Shown piece after piece: positions 1 to 8,356 of a stretch of DNA of 34,464 nucleotides. How positions within the stretch are numbered: position 1 is the stretch's first letter; each line of letters starts with the position of its first letter. The stretch comes from a virus: positions 1 through 34,464 of IMG/VR virus record IMGVR_UViG_3300046751_000486. One strand, 5' to 3'. The notes under the pieces were generated by a model. The model saw nothing but the letters and a program-made list of their open reading frames with translations, did not search any database and was not told where the DNA came from. Made by a program: the position numbers and the translations under genes.

Positions 1-211
1 TTCCGTCTATAATTGTTGCAGAAGCTTCTATTGCGTTTAGTCCTTTGAGTTTAGAAGTAACCCAAGTTAGCATACTTTTGCCTCCCCATAGTAAATAAGA
101 AATGGTTCCGCAAGCTTCTGAGTTGCTAGAGTCGTAATATGTTTCTGCTCTAGATAAATAACTGTAGATCCTCTTGAGAGTAGGTAATGTAAATTTAGTA
201 CTTCCCTTTGC
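1..211. repeat. Terminal direct repeat, left copy (circular junction)
   Basis: These 211 bases recur at 34254-34464. The only difference I find is position 127 (T here, C at 34380). The repeat lies inside the protease gene and reading continues in frame across it, which shows that the window is a circular or terminally redundant genome cut open within a gene. The mismatch changes protease codon 278 (Ser here, Gly in the other copy). Confidence 0.97.
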
Positions 212-958
212 GATTTGTTGTCCTCTAACTTTTCCCACCTGGGTAGCACAACGATTTCCAACTTTCTCATTTAGTTCTATACCTCTTTTAGCGTTGTTGA
301 CAGCAGACTTTGGATATCCTCCATAAGATTCTAGATCTACCTCCTCAGAAAGCTCTGAGAGGGCTTCTAACAGTTCGTATTCTGCATTTAGTTCCTCAAC
401 GCATTCATCACAAAAAGACTCCGGTAAAGTATCCTTAGGGCCCTCATCAGCATTATCTGCAAAGTAGCCTTCAATAGAGAATCCGTGGACCTCTCCATCT
501 TTAACCTTTTTCCAGACATCATCATTATACACCTTCATAGAAACCATCCAGGTTCCTACTGGTACATCAAATCCATATTTCCTAGACTTATCTTTCTTCT
601 CGTCCTCTACTAGCCAGCTTTCTACGACAGTCATACCGTCAAGCTTTTCATTGTGCTCTAATGTAGAATTTGATTGATAGCCTCTCTTAAGGAAAAGCTC
701 TGAAGCTTTTCTTACAGTGTCTACAGAGAAGTAAATGTAGTAATCTCCATCTTCTCCCCTTCTTAGTATCTTCTTATCTGGGACTAAAGCTGCTCCCATT
801 AGTATACGCTTCTCACCGTCTACTTCAGCAAGCATAACTGACTCTTTTTTGAGCGCAATGAAGTCTTCTTCTATAGCTGGGTTTTCTACTACCGAGATAG
901 CTTCTATCCCACTAAATTCGTTTTCTTCGTCTATAATGAGTTCTATTACCTTCTCCAT
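1..958 (-). CDS. XkdF-type capsid maturation protease (5' part; continues at 34253)
   Basis: This is the first 319 codons of a 498-residue protein that continues in frame from base 1 to base 34253 and stops at 33715. The N-terminal ~170 residues match the PBSX XkdF-like serine protease family (Peptidase_S78-like). They carry VENPAIEEDF near residue 25, a MGAALVPDKKI strand near 54, the putative catalytic histidine H102 in LEHN, SWLVED near 114, and the putative catalytic serine S161 in HGFSIEGYF. The family cleaves scaffold and capsid precursors during head maturation. Residues ~215-300 form a second module (AVNNAKRGIELNEKVGNRCA, YLSRAETYYD, ACGTISYLLWGG) that I know from prohead proteases of Bacteroidota phages. 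It starts at ATG 958, part of the late-promoter motif, directly after the tape measure gene. A host or unrelated peptidase is unlikely given the capsid genes that follow. Confidence 0.88.
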   Translation of the reverse strand, partial: MEKVIELIIDEENEFSGIEAISVVENPAIEEDFIALKKESVMLAEVDGEKRILMGAALVPDKKILRRGEDGDYYIYFSVDTVRKASELFLKRGYQSNSTLEHNEKLDGMTVVESWLVEDEKKDKSRKYGFDVPVGTWMVSMKVYNDDVWKKVKDGEVHGFSIEGYFADNADEGPKDTLPESFCDECVEELNAEYELLEALSELSEEVDLESYGGYPKSAVNNAKRGIELNEKVGNRCATQVGKVRGQQIAKGSTKFTLPTLKRIYSYLSRAETYYDSSNSEACGTISYLLWGGKSMLTWVTSKLKGLNAIEASATIIDG

Positions 959-994
959 ACTATTATAACTATTTGTTTTGACTATTGTTTTATT
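956..994 (-). promoter_or_regulatory. Putative phage late promoter fused to the protease start codon
   Basis: Read on the minus strand: AATAAAAC (994-987), 17 nt, then GTTATAATAGTATG (969-956), whose ATG starts the protease. The same arrangement and 17-nt spacing precede three other late genes. The -10-like TATAAT sits so close to the ATG that transcription would begin at or near it, which predicts a leaderless mRNA. The upstream element overlaps the stop codon of the tape measure gene (993-995). Confidence 0.6.
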
Positions 995-2639
995 ATCCTA
1001 AAGTAGCAGATTGGATTATCTTATTGTCTAGGTCTTGTTGGTTACTTACCTCGCTTCCTACGACATAAGCTTTTAATGGTTCGCTTCTTGCCTCTGAAAT
1101 CGCTCTTCCTAGTTGATCTACGTTAGATTGGCCTACTACGTTGAATACTGGGGCTTGAGATGATCCTGCTCCTGCACCACCAGCATCTTGCCCTGGTGCT
1201 GTGCCTGAGTTAAGAGATCTTAAAGCAGCTACAGTTGAAGCAACCAAAGCTCCTTGTGTAGCAATAGCACCAACCAGCCTTGCAGGCGCAGGAGTAAGTG
1301 ATTTATCTTTAACAAACCAACTTTCCCATATACCTATACTAGCGGCAGCGGCAGAGGCTATAATAGATAATTTAGCCAATCCTTTGTTTTGTTCGTTCAA
1401 TTGTGCTGCTTTATCTAAAAAGTCCGCAAGTCCTCCAATCATATAGCTATAGTGATCAAATTTCTCTTGTCTTTCTATAACATCATACTTCTCGTTTATG
1501 GCAGCTTCTGCTAACTTAAATTCTTTTGTTTCGTGCAAAATCTCATCAAAAGTATCTCTTAAAACCTGTAACTCTTTCTCTCTAGAATTGGGGTCTAATC
1601 CTAAGAGAACCTTAAGTAAATTGGGCATTTGCTCATTAGCTACCTGAGTATTTATAACATCCTCAGCGTCTTCTATGAATGAGTCAAGAGCATCTTGTAC
1701 CTCTTGACGAGATGGTCCAAAATCAAGACCAAAGACCTCTCCAAATGTTAAAGGATCCTCAGGCTTCACTGTTTCTATATCAACTTTAGCTGCTTTTTTC
1801 TTTTCAACATTAAATTGCTTTTGAAGAGGAAGAAGCCTAGACTGTATTTCATAAATCTCTTGATAATCAACCTTTTCTTTTGCTAAAGCATCAGAAAGTT
1901 CATCTTGTGTTTCAAGGAGTCTTTGGTAGTCTAGCACTAATCTGAAAGCTCCACCTTGGGGCTGTAAACTTTTATCATCTAATCTCTCAAAAGCCGCAGC
2001 AAATTTTGGAGCTGTTTCTATTAGTTGTTCTAAAACAGCATTCATTGCATCCAATGTTCCTTGTTTTCTCTCTCCCCCTCGGCCAACAAGTTTATCGGTA
2101 CTAGCAATTCGTTGAATTTCTTTAGAGAATGCCATTGCTATTTTCCTAGCAGAGCTAAAAGCTTTTTCTATTTTCTTTGTGTTTCGAGCTACTTCTTCAC
2201 TCTTAATCGCCATACCTTCGAACACAGCTAACAATGTTTGAAACGCAAGAATAACCCCTAAAGGTCCCATTAATTGCGCTCCTAAACCTTTAAACGCAGA
2301 TATAACTCCAGCTAACCCTCCCTTGTTTTGTTTGCCAACAAATGTTATAAAAAGAGTAGAAAGTTGAGAAAGGTTGTTTGCCATACCTCGGATTCCATAA
2401 TTGGAATCAGATATGGTTCGACCAAGTTCAGTTAATGTTGCTCCTGCTAAACCAGCATTAGAAATTGTGTTATTAAGTCCAGTATTAGATTTACCTAACT
2501 CAGCTTGTTGACGCTTGAGATCAACACTAACCTTGTTTACAGCATTGTCTAAACTAACAAAGGATTTGGTCAGACCATCGACTTTAACCTTACCTTTATC
2601 GTTAATCTCAAAAGTAAATTGTATTCTATTGTCGGCCAT
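993..2639 (-). CDS. Tail tape measure protein
   Basis: This 548-residue protein starts with beta-type residues (MADNRIQFTFEINDKGKVKV) and then has long alpha-helical, coiled-coil-like stretches. It has hydrophobic segments near residues 95-145 (GGLAGVISAFKGLGAQLMGP) and 425-475, and a C-terminus with VFNVVGQSNVDQLGRAISE that I know from tape measure proteins of Bacteroidota phages. Tape measure proteins set tail length and are threaded through the tail tube. At the usual ~0.15 nm per residue this one would allow a tail of at most about 80 nm, so a short siphovirus-like tail. It is the last tail gene, overlapped by a 49-aa ORF upstream. The frameshifting chaperone expected to load it lies about 5 kb upstream in the same block. 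Confidence 0.8.
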   Translation of the reverse strand: MADNRIQFTFEINDKGKVKVDGLTKSFVSLDNAVNKVSVDLKRQQAELGKSNTGLNNTISNAGLAGATLTELGRTISDSNYGIRGMANNLSQLSTLFITFVGKQNKGGLAGVISAFKGLGAQLMGPLGVILAFQTLLAVFEGMAIKSEEVARNTKKIEKAFSSARKIAMAFSKEIQRIASTDKLVGRGGERKQGTLDAMNAVLEQLIETAPKFAAAFERLDDKSLQPQGGAFRLVLDYQRLLETQDELSDALAKEKVDYQEIYEIQSRLLPLQKQFNVEKKKAAKVDIETVKPEDPLTFGEVFGLDFGPSRQEVQDALDSFIEDAEDVINTQVANEQMPNLLKVLLGLDPNSREKELQVLRDTFDEILHETKEFKLAEAAINEKYDVIERQEKFDHYSYMIGGLADFLDKAAQLNEQNKGLAKLSIIASAAAASIGIWESWFVKDKSLTPAPARLVGAIATQGALVASTVAALRSLNSGTAPGQDAGGAGAGSSQAPVFNVVGQSNVDQLGRAISEARSEPLKAYVVGSEVSNQQDLDNKIIQSATLG

Positions 2640-2775
2640 ATTTTCTACGTTTAACTGTTTCTCTCATTTCTTTAAATGTTTCTGGAGCCTTATGACTTCC
2701 CTTTGCAAACTGAATTAATTCGTTTGCATCATAATAGTCCATAAGCTGCAATCCCTCTATAACTTGCTTTATCAT
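2626..2775 (-). CDS. Small ORF between the large tail protein and the tape measure gene
   Basis: A 49-codon ORF begins MIKQVIEGLQ and ends VKRRKYGRQ. Its ATG overlaps the TGA of the 763-aa tail gene as ATGA (2772-2775), and its own stop lies 14 bases inside the tape measure gene. It fills an otherwise empty gap in a tightly packed operon, which favours real translation, perhaps to couple tape measure synthesis to upstream genes. The product is soluble and mixed-charge with no motif I recognise. Confidence 0.6.
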   Translation of the reverse strand: MIKQVIEGLQLMDYYDANELIQFAKGSHKAPETFKEMRETVKRRKYGRQ

Positions 2776-5063
2776 ACTGTTCTGGTGGTTAAATCTACTG
2801 TTACTTTTGTTGTGTCGACAGTGTTGTATGTTTTAGACACATTATCTGTATAATCATTTTCATTATCCAAAGACTCTAATAAATTGGACTTATTAATCAA
2901 TTCTAACTGAGTCATTCCAGTCAAAAAGTTAGTTACAATTTTGTTTACTCTAAACGTGTAATCAAATATTATGACAGAATCGTTGAGTTTTAACTCTCTT
3001 AAAACATCATCTGGGATCTTAGCTTTGTATTTATAAATACGACTAGCAGGGTCAAAGGTCTGGGTTATATAATCATCATAATACTCTTCATATAAAGTAC
3101 CCGTGAATGGATTGCCAGAGTATTCGTTAGCTTCTGCATAGAAGTTTATGTTTTTAAGATCGGTGTCCGGCAACAGCTTCAAGCTGTTTGACGGAACATA
3201 ATAGCTGCTTATATTTTGAGACGCTGTTGTGGTTATAACTACTTCTATTTGTTCTTGTGTAATCCCCTCGGTAGAAGGAAGAATTGGGTAAAACAATAAA
3301 GGTTTACCAACAATACTATTTTCATCTGAATCTACGGAATATCCATATTGGATATTAGTTAAGTTATCTAGATTTACTACATCTCCAGCATAAAGTCTGT
3401 TGAATTTATGATGCTCAAAAGGCACAACAATCTCGTAACTTTCTCCTACCTCTAAAAAATCATCACTATTTGAATCCGCAGTTCTATTAGGCCACATTGC
3501 AGTCCCCCAGGGTTTACCATCAATCTCTTCGTGCTGAGAAGCAAAGATCGTCTCTAGCCCTTCATATTTGAATTCTATACTAGAGAAAGGAATGATTGAT
3601 TCTATAGTCGATTCTGTTATGTCTGTATACTCCGTCAAATTTACAGTTTGACCTGAAGCATAAAAGTTGTCTAATGTCTTTACTTCTATGACCCCATCAT
3701 TATTAACGAAAGCAGTTAAATTGAACATCTTGAACAATCCTGTCAAGAAATCAATTATTTTTATTTTATTGGGTATTAACTCAGAAGTGTTTTTTTCTAC
3801 TGCGGTCACAAATGAATATGATGCTGTGTAACTTATAACTTTAGTTCTGATTTCTCCAACAACACGGCCGAACCTGGCTGGCCTATTCCTCTTCACTGCT
3901 ATATTTAAATCAAAGTCTATAGCAGAGGTTGTTTCTAAATGGAACGTATATAAACCCTCGGGTAAATCTATCCTGGGGGTTCCCTCACTGCTATTCCCTT
4001 TCATATTCATAGGGTGTTTATCTCCCGATAAATCATTAACCCTAAAGAACTCTTGATTGTCCTTTTTAAGTACAAAGTTGTATGAATCTGAATTAGACGG
4101 AAATATCTTGACGTCTAAAAAATACTCTACTTTTGAGTGCTTAAAGAATATGTCTTGAGCACCATCAAATCTTCCGCCCGCTGGTGTTGAGCTTGGGCGT
4201 AATCCTGTTTCACTAGTATCCCCCCTAGCAGCAGTAAAATCAGAAGCCTTTAGCTTCCTCTGAGGCGATTCAATATCTATTTTGCCTTTCTCCTTGTTGA
4301 GCCACATAAATAAATTGTAATATGGCAAGTTTGTCGTGTTAAAAAAGGAACTATCAAACTGTATATTGGTATATTGATTTTCTATAGCCTTTATGATAGT
4401 ATGAATCCTAAGGGCTGGCTTTAAGTCTCTATAATCAACCCCCTTGTGATTTCCGTGAGGATATAAGTTGTTTTCCTTAGTGTTATCTACACTATCGTAA
4501 ACTAATCTTTGAGTTGATGTTATCAATGGAAACAGAAAACTGTCCGCAAAAGTATCTGACCCTATAGTAACATCGTCAGCGTTGCCCATAAGATCAATTA
4601 TGTCTGTGGACGTGTAATCAAAGCTTATATTAGAAAGATCAGCTAGGGTATTAAGTGTTTGGTCTCCTAAGGTTTCTGCTAACTTAACCGTATCTCCAAA
4701 GAAAGTTACTGTATAGGAGTAAGGCTTGTTGTCTTTCATATTGACTGCATCTAATTGCAATCTACCTTTCTTAAATAACAAAAAATTCAAATGTAACTCC
4801 GCATCCAGCCTTCGAGTAGCATCAAAGTTTAAGTTGTCTTCAGGATTTGACTCTCTTCCAATGTCTGGATTGTAGAAGTGCTTAAAGATATTATTATTTA
4901 TCCTACTGGCTGGGACAGTAAAAGTTCTAGTAAATTCAGCGAAAACCTTTGCTATATCCCGAACATCTTGAATGCTCTGAACAAGCTCTATACCTTCGAA
5001 ATCAAACAGTTCTATTTGATCGTAGCTAGAGGCCTTAGTTAGATATAGTTGTAGTTGCATCAT
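2772..5063 (-). CDS. Large tail/baseplate-like structural protein
   Basis: A 763-residue protein of a type common in Bacteroidota phages, marked by IELVQSIQDVRDIAKVFAEF, FTRTFTVPASRINNNIFKHF and a later KPYSYTVTFFGDTVKLAETL. It is mainly beta-rich, without signal peptide or membrane segments. Its place after the RSPYY-type tail proteins and before the tape measure suggests a distal tail, hub or baseplate component. I infer this from position and family resemblance; no enzymatic motif is visible. The start overlaps the stop of the upstream gene at 5063, and the stop overlaps the next small ORF as ATGA. Confidence 0.72.
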   Translation of the reverse strand: MMQLQLYLTKASSYDQIELFDFEGIELVQSIQDVRDIAKVFAEFTRTFTVPASRINNNIFKHFYNPDIGRESNPEDNLNFDATRRLDAELHLNFLLFKKGRLQLDAVNMKDNKPYSYTVTFFGDTVKLAETLGDQTLNTLADLSNISFDYTSTDIIDLMGNADDVTIGSDTFADSFLFPLITSTQRLVYDSVDNTKENNLYPHGNHKGVDYRDLKPALRIHTIIKAIENQYTNIQFDSSFFNTTNLPYYNLFMWLNKEKGKIDIESPQRKLKASDFTAARGDTSETGLRPSSTPAGGRFDGAQDIFFKHSKVEYFLDVKIFPSNSDSYNFVLKKDNQEFFRVNDLSGDKHPMNMKGNSSEGTPRIDLPEGLYTFHLETTSAIDFDLNIAVKRNRPARFGRVVGEIRTKVISYTASYSFVTAVEKNTSELIPNKIKIIDFLTGLFKMFNLTAFVNNDGVIEVKTLDNFYASGQTVNLTEYTDITESTIESIIPFSSIEFKYEGLETIFASQHEEIDGKPWGTAMWPNRTADSNSDDFLEVGESYEIVVPFEHHKFNRLYAGDVVNLDNLTNIQYGYSVDSDENSIVGKPLLFYPILPSTEGITQEQIEVVITTTASQNISSYYVPSNSLKLLPDTDLKNINFYAEANEYSGNPFTGTLYEEYYDDYITQTFDPASRIYKYKAKIPDDVLRELKLNDSVIIFDYTFRVNKIVTNFLTGMTQLELINKSNLLESLDNENDYTDNVSKTYNTVDTTKVTVDLTTRTV

Positions 5064-5821
5064 TATCTTACGTTATTTATGTAGTCAGAAGCAAAACTGA
5101 ATGTTACAGTATAATTTATAGTTTTGTTGTTTAAGCTAGTATTATAGATAAACTCTTTGTTTTGTGGGGTGGCCCCAATAGTACTCCCGTCATAAGTAAT
5201 CCAGCAGTTTTCTGTTAAGAATAACTCTTCTATTGTCTGGTTAAAATCCTCATTTATAAATCCAGTATTAAGCGTCAAGCTTTTATTGGCCTTAACATCG
5301 AATCTTTGAGACTGCACATCTCCAGTGTTGTAAGAAGCATTAGAATTAATTATGTTCCTTTTGAATATTGAGTCTGTTATATTAAAACTCTCTATGGACT
5401 TCTTAAAGAAGTACATCGTTTGAAGTACACCAAACTTATTTATGAATTGGCATTTAATAGGTGTGAATTTAGGTTCACATACTGGGATTAGGTTTATACT
5501 CTTTAATAGAGTGGTTTGTCCATCATTATAAACGTTTATAACGTAAGGAGTGTTATTCGTGTTGGGTGTAAAGGAAACATATCTAACAGCACTGTCTGCT
5601 TCATTTGTAAAGTCAGCGGCTGTGTCTATAGTTGTTTGTACGCCATCTCTAGTGTAAACAATCTCTATGTCATCCTCTGTAAAGAAAGGGATATCTATAG
5701 ATGTCCCTTCTGGAGTGTAAACATAATCCGAAGATACAAGAGCGTGTCTGCTAAGTTCAGGAGTGGCTCCCTCTTGGAAGTACCCATATCCATCAAATGC
5801 TAAATAATAAGATGTTGCCAT
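5063..5821 (-). CDS. Tail protein, C-terminal half of an RSPYY/FDGYGYF-type protein
   Basis: This 252-residue protein begins with YYLAFDGYGYFQEGATPEL and contains KCQFINKFGVLQTMYFFKKS near residue 123. In the related proteins I recall, such a segment follows directly after an N-terminal domain beginning RSPYY. Here that domain is a separate ORF just upstream (5823-6110), one base away and in another frame. The pair therefore looks like a natural gene fission or an old frameshift with reinitiation at TAATATG. Role: virion tail component, by family and position. Confidence 0.7.
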   Translation of the reverse strand: MATSYYLAFDGYGYFQEGATPELSRHALVSSDYVYTPEGTSIDIPFFTEDDIEIVYTRDGVQTTIDTAADFTNEADSAVRYVSFTPNTNNTPYVINVYNDGQTTLLKSINLIPVCEPKFTPIKCQFINKFGVLQTMYFFKKSIESFNITDSIFKRNIINSNASYNTGDVQSQRFDVKANKSLTLNTGFINEDFNQTIEELFLTENCWITYDGSTIGATPQNKEFIYNTSLNNKTINYTVTFSFASDYINNVR

Positions 5822-5822
5822 A

Positions 5823-6110
5823 TTAAGTGGTTATTGTTGATTCTATTTGAACCCATTTAACGTACGTTATATTGTTGTTTAATGGTGTGTTTATGTTCGG
5901 TGTTAATTTATCTCTAATAAGCTCTGATATCTCAAATATCACATAATCATCACCGGGCAAAGGTTTCTTTGTTAGTGTTGCCACCGCCGTACCTTTATCT
6001 ACTGTTTTTGTGCCTGAATAAACATAAATATCTATCTGAGTTTGTACCATACCCGATTGAGTATATTTTAAATAGTATGGACTTCTAGTGTTTATTTTAG
6101 TTTCAGGCAT
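5823..6110 (-). CDS. Tail protein, N-terminal RSPYY-type domain (95 aa), paralogue of the upstream gene
   Basis: The 95 residues (KINTRSPYYLKYTQ, PGDDYVIFEISELIRDKL, YVKWVQIE) align along their whole length with the first ~93 residues of the 187-aa protein encoded just upstream (KINVRSPFPLKYQ, SGNDYVIFELAEIIRDYL, YVKWVQIE), at roughly half identity by eye. This is a tandem domain duplication. The stop TAA is one base from the start of the 252-aa gene that looks like its missing C-terminal half. Structural tail role by context. Confidence 0.68.
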   Translation of the reverse strand: MPETKINTRSPYYLKYTQSGMVQTQIDIYVYSGTKTVDKGTAVATLTKKPLPGDDYVIFEISELIRDKLTPNINTPLNNNITYVKWVQIESTITT

Positions 6111-6673
6111 TATGATGAAGGTTGATCAGCGGTTAATACACATATTTTTTGCTCGTCCCCTTGGTGTCCGTGAAATCCTGAAGGAATATTAATGTACACC
6201 TTAACAGTTCTTGTTATTGGGCTTCCAGTAGTATTGGCATTCCAACTAGGTGGCAATGTTTCTGACCCAGCATAATCAAGATCAACATACTCGCTTTTAG
6301 CTATATTTATAAGAGATGAGGTTGGAGGTGTAATTGTTCCGTCTTGAGCGACAGCAAATCCAGTTATATCTGTACAGTCAGGTATATATTCTACTGTAAT
6401 AGCATCTTCTATTTGAACCCACTTAACATAATCACTCACATCATTAGATAGTAAGTTGTTATTAGGCTGCAAATAATCCCGGATAATTTCAGCAAGCTCA
6501 AATATCACATAATCGTTTCCGCTTACAGGATACTTCTTTAACGAATATTTCACATCCCCTTTATCAGTGGTTTTCTGCCCAGCATATATGTAAATATCTA
6601 ACTCTACATACACCAGATTAGAAGCTTGGTATTTTAAAGGAAAAGGACTTCTTACGTTTATCTTAGTTGACAT
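6110..6673 (-). CDS. Tail protein: RSPYY-type domain plus an Ig-like C-terminal module
   Basis: This 187-residue protein has two modules. Residues 1-95 match the 95-aa protein downstream. Residues ~97-187 (C100 TDITGFAVAQDGTITPP, RTVKVYINIPSG near 155, C178 then TADQP) match the repeated module of the 563-aa protein at 31392-33083: same opening (C-x-DIT-GF-VAQ-GTIT), same RT-x-x-V-x-I-x-(I/V)PSG strand and same closing Cys followed by QP. The module is probably a small beta-sandwich with one Cys pair. It is probably exposed on the tail; a glycan-binding or adhesion role is possible but unproven. The ATG overlaps the end of the upstream gene by 11 bases. Confidence 0.65.
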   Translation of the reverse strand: MSTKINVRSPFPLKYQASNLVYVELDIYIYAGQKTTDKGDVKYSLKKYPVSGNDYVIFELAEIIRDYLQPNNNLLSNDVSDYVKWVQIEDAITVEYIPDCTDITGFAVAQDGTITPPTSSLINIAKSEYVDLDYAGSETLPPSWNANTTGSPITRTVKVYINIPSGFHGHQGDEQKICVLTADQPSS

Positions 6674-7130
6674 TCTTGCTGGTTGAGTTTTTAAGATGTT
6701 CTTCTATATCTTTAATATATGCGGCTGATGAATCTTTGAGCAATGCGTTCATTATTCTAAGAGAAGCTTGGTATGATATGTTTCTTCCTTTATATCCATC
6801 CCTCCCTATAGCTCTAGCTATCGCAAAGGCAGCCGACTTTAAGCTTTTACCATTCCTTGGCCCAATACCCTTAGCCTCCATCCAAACCTCTATAGAAGTT
6901 CTTGGAGGAGCTTTAGCTCCCTTTCTTCTACCTGTATGCAGAGTAGCAAAAGATTTGCTTCCGCCAACGGCTATTCCTATGGAGTCTGTTGTTTCAAATG
7001 TATTAGAGTAAACGCTGCTAGCGGTTTGGCCAGTGGCATTTATACCTGCCTCCCCCATATAAGTCTTTATAGCCTCTTGTATCTTTGGGCCATAAGTCTC
7101 CATTACCACTCTGAGGTTGTTTCTATTCAC
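6663..7130 (-). CDS. HK97 gp10-like head-tail/tail completion protein
   Basis: 155 residues, basic and helical, with ASSVYSNTFETTDSIGIAVG, FATLHTGRRKGAKAPPR and AAFAIARAIGRDGYKG. The pattern of an early helix, a central segment ending in a TGRRKGAKAPP-like motif and a late AIARAI helix resembles the tail completion or neck proteins of the HK97 gp10 type found in Bacteroidota phages. The start overlaps the upstream gene by 8 bases. Assignment is by resemblance and position between the terminator-like protein and the tail proteins. Confidence 0.6.
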   Translation of the reverse strand: MNRNNLRVVMETYGPKIQEAIKTYMGEAGINATGQTASSVYSNTFETTDSIGIAVGGSKSFATLHTGRRKGAKAPPRTSIEVWMEAKGIGPRNGKSLKSAAFAIARAIGRDGYKGRNISYQASLRIMNALLKDSSAAYIKDIEEHLKNSTSKNVN

Positions 7131-7590
7131 AAGTGCTGAAGTTATCGTTAGGCATTTGTACAGATAGCGTTATTCCCCAGCCAGCTAATTCATTCTCAAA
7201 ACGATCTTGGAAGGGTTCAGCAGTGACTTCTCCAGTTATCTGGAGGTCACTGTTCTCTAATAGTGTACCTCTTCTTAAATGGCTCTGTAGGTCGTTTACA
7301 ACAGCAAGCTGAGTGTTTAATATATCTTGCAAGTTATCATTACCATAAAATGAATCGTAAGTATTCTCATTCTTATTCTTGTCGACAATATCCATAGACA
7401 ATACACTAATGTCTGCTGTCATAACGTAGTCACTAAAGACTACGTTTCCTATGCTTATATGTGATAACGGAAATATAGTTGTCTTTGTTAAGTCAACCTC
7501 CATTATATCACCAAAAGTTACCGTATTGGTAATATTGTTAGCTCTTAGCCTGTCTTTAATTTTGTCTAGTAAGTCGTATACTTCTTTCAT
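7123..7590 (-). CDS. Tail terminator/minor tail-like protein
   Basis: 155 residues with an N-terminal helix followed by TVTFGDIMEVDLTKTTIFPL, SFYGNDNLQDILNTQLAVVN and ENELAGWGITLSVQMPN. I know this set of motifs from a conserved protein of Bacteroidota phages that sits next to the gp10-like gene. By position it may be a tail terminator or neck protein. The ATG at 7590 overlaps the TGA that ends the -1 frame of the tail chaperone (7587-7589) as ATGA, which independently supports that frame being translated. Confidence 0.6.
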   Translation of the reverse strand: MKEVYDLLDKIKDRLRANNITNTVTFGDIMEVDLTKTTIFPLSHISIGNVVFSDYVMTADISVLSMDIVDKNKNENTYDSFYGNDNLQDILNTQLAVVNDLQSHLRRGTLLENSDLQITGEVTAEPFQDRFENELAGWGITLSVQMPNDNFSTCE

Positions 7591-8356
7591 TTTATTTTCT
7601 TGATAGCCGCAGCTTCTAATTGGTTCTTCTCTTTCTCAAACTCAAGCCAACTTAAGGCTTGCGTGACTTTAAGTTTTGTAACTTCTTCAAACTTGAGGAG
7701 GTCTCCCTGAGCGATTGCATAAATTGATTGATACCAACCCCATTTTCGTCCAAAGCTTGCCTCAGCTCCGAGTCCTCCCGTTGAATCTCCTTCTTCAAAT
7801 AGCCCGTCAAATAGATTGACAGTTCTTTCCCTAAACGATAAAAAAAAACCACAGCCCCCAGTGCTATATCAATAGGCATATCTTTCATTACCTCTGAGTA
7901 CTTATCTGAGCTTTCGTAGTCTTCTATGAGATACATTCCCTTCTTCTCGAAAGTAACCGGTCTATACAATACAGCCATAGCTTTATGCATATCAGTCCAA
8001 TCAGATATATAGGTGTCTAAGTCAACAAACTCTCCTAAAGAGATGCTATCGAGCTTGGGTATAAACCCAAACTCTACCTCTTCACCATTTGGATCCTTTA
8101 AGGAGAACCTGCTTATCATAGGAGTGTCCGCTTTAAACAACTCATTAAGGTGGTTTATTACAAAGTTGAAGTCAGTAAGCTTCATATTGTAGGCCTCCTT
8201 TAGAGTCAGCCCACAAAAGACCTCTAGCATCTTAAGATTAAGAAACTCTGGGTCTTCAGCTTCCTTGTTATCCTCAGATAGCTTATAGAACTTTTGGTAT
8301 TCTGAAAGCTTAATTCCTCTTAGCGACTTGGGGATGTCTATCTTTAACTGCTTCAT
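7587..8356 (-). CDS. Tail assembly chaperone, -1 frameshift product (256 aa)
   Basis: A slip of -1 at the T9 run (codons 171-172) joins residues 1-172 to 84 residues in the -1 frame, including FGRKWGWYQSIYAIAQGDLL and LSWLEFEKEKNQLEAAAIKK. That tail has no stop until TGA 7587-7589, which overlaps the next ATG as ATGA. Its KWGWYxSIYxIAxGD pattern is what I expect for this chaperone family in Bacteroidota phages, so the -1 frame is clearly coding. Production of a short and a long form by -1 slippage is the rule for tail chaperone genes. The alternative, a one-base homopolymer error in the assembly, cannot be excluded from sequence alone, but the zero frame downstream of the run also looks coding. 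Confidence 0.65.
7652..8356 (-). CDS. Tail assembly chaperone, zero-frame product (234 aa)
   Basis: Zero-frame product of the tail chaperone gene. It begins MKQLKIDIPKSLRGIKLSEY; an upstream in-frame ATG (8407) is rejected because the late-promoter motif ends on the ATG at 8356. Helical, with FLNLKMLEVFCGLTLKEAYN near residue 38, and ending NGVGINQFMQSLRETSSSLK. Small proteins just before the head-tail/tail genes that end in overlapping frames are typical of gpG/gpGT-type chaperones, which coat the tape measure protein during tail assembly. First gene of the tail transcription unit. Confidence 0.6.
   Translation of the reverse strand: MKQLKIDIPKSLRGIKLSEYQKFYKLSEDNKEAEDPEFLNLKMLEVFCGLTLKEAYNMKLTDFNFVINHLNELFKADTPMISRFSLKDPNGEEVEFGFIPKLDSISLGEFVDLDTYISDWTDMHKAMAVLYRPVTFEKKGMYLIEDYESSDKYSEVMKDMPIDIALGAVVFFYRLGKELSIYLTGYLKKEIQREDSELRQALDENGVGINQFMQSLRETSSSLKKLQNLKSRKP
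7841..7847 (-). promoter_or_regulatory. Slippery heptamer for -1 frameshifting, with downstream stem-loop
   Basis: In the zero frame the mRNA reads GTT TTT TTT TAT, giving the heptamer T TTT TTT inside a run of nine T (7840-7848 on the plus strand is A9). About 18 nt downstream the mRNA can form a 7-bp stem, CTGTCAA / TTGACGG with a 5-nt loop (7804-7822), which includes one G-U pair. The spacing is longer than usual for a stimulatory structure, so the run itself may be the main determinant. Confidence 0.5.

Noticed and set aside
67-270. 67-codon minus-strand frame
   Set aside because: Out of frame with the protease, which reads open through the same bases and across the circular junction.
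6667-7011. 114-codon plus-strand open frame with hydrophobic stretches
   Set aside because: Lies entirely antisense to the gp10-like gene, which has recognisable motifs and operon overlaps.
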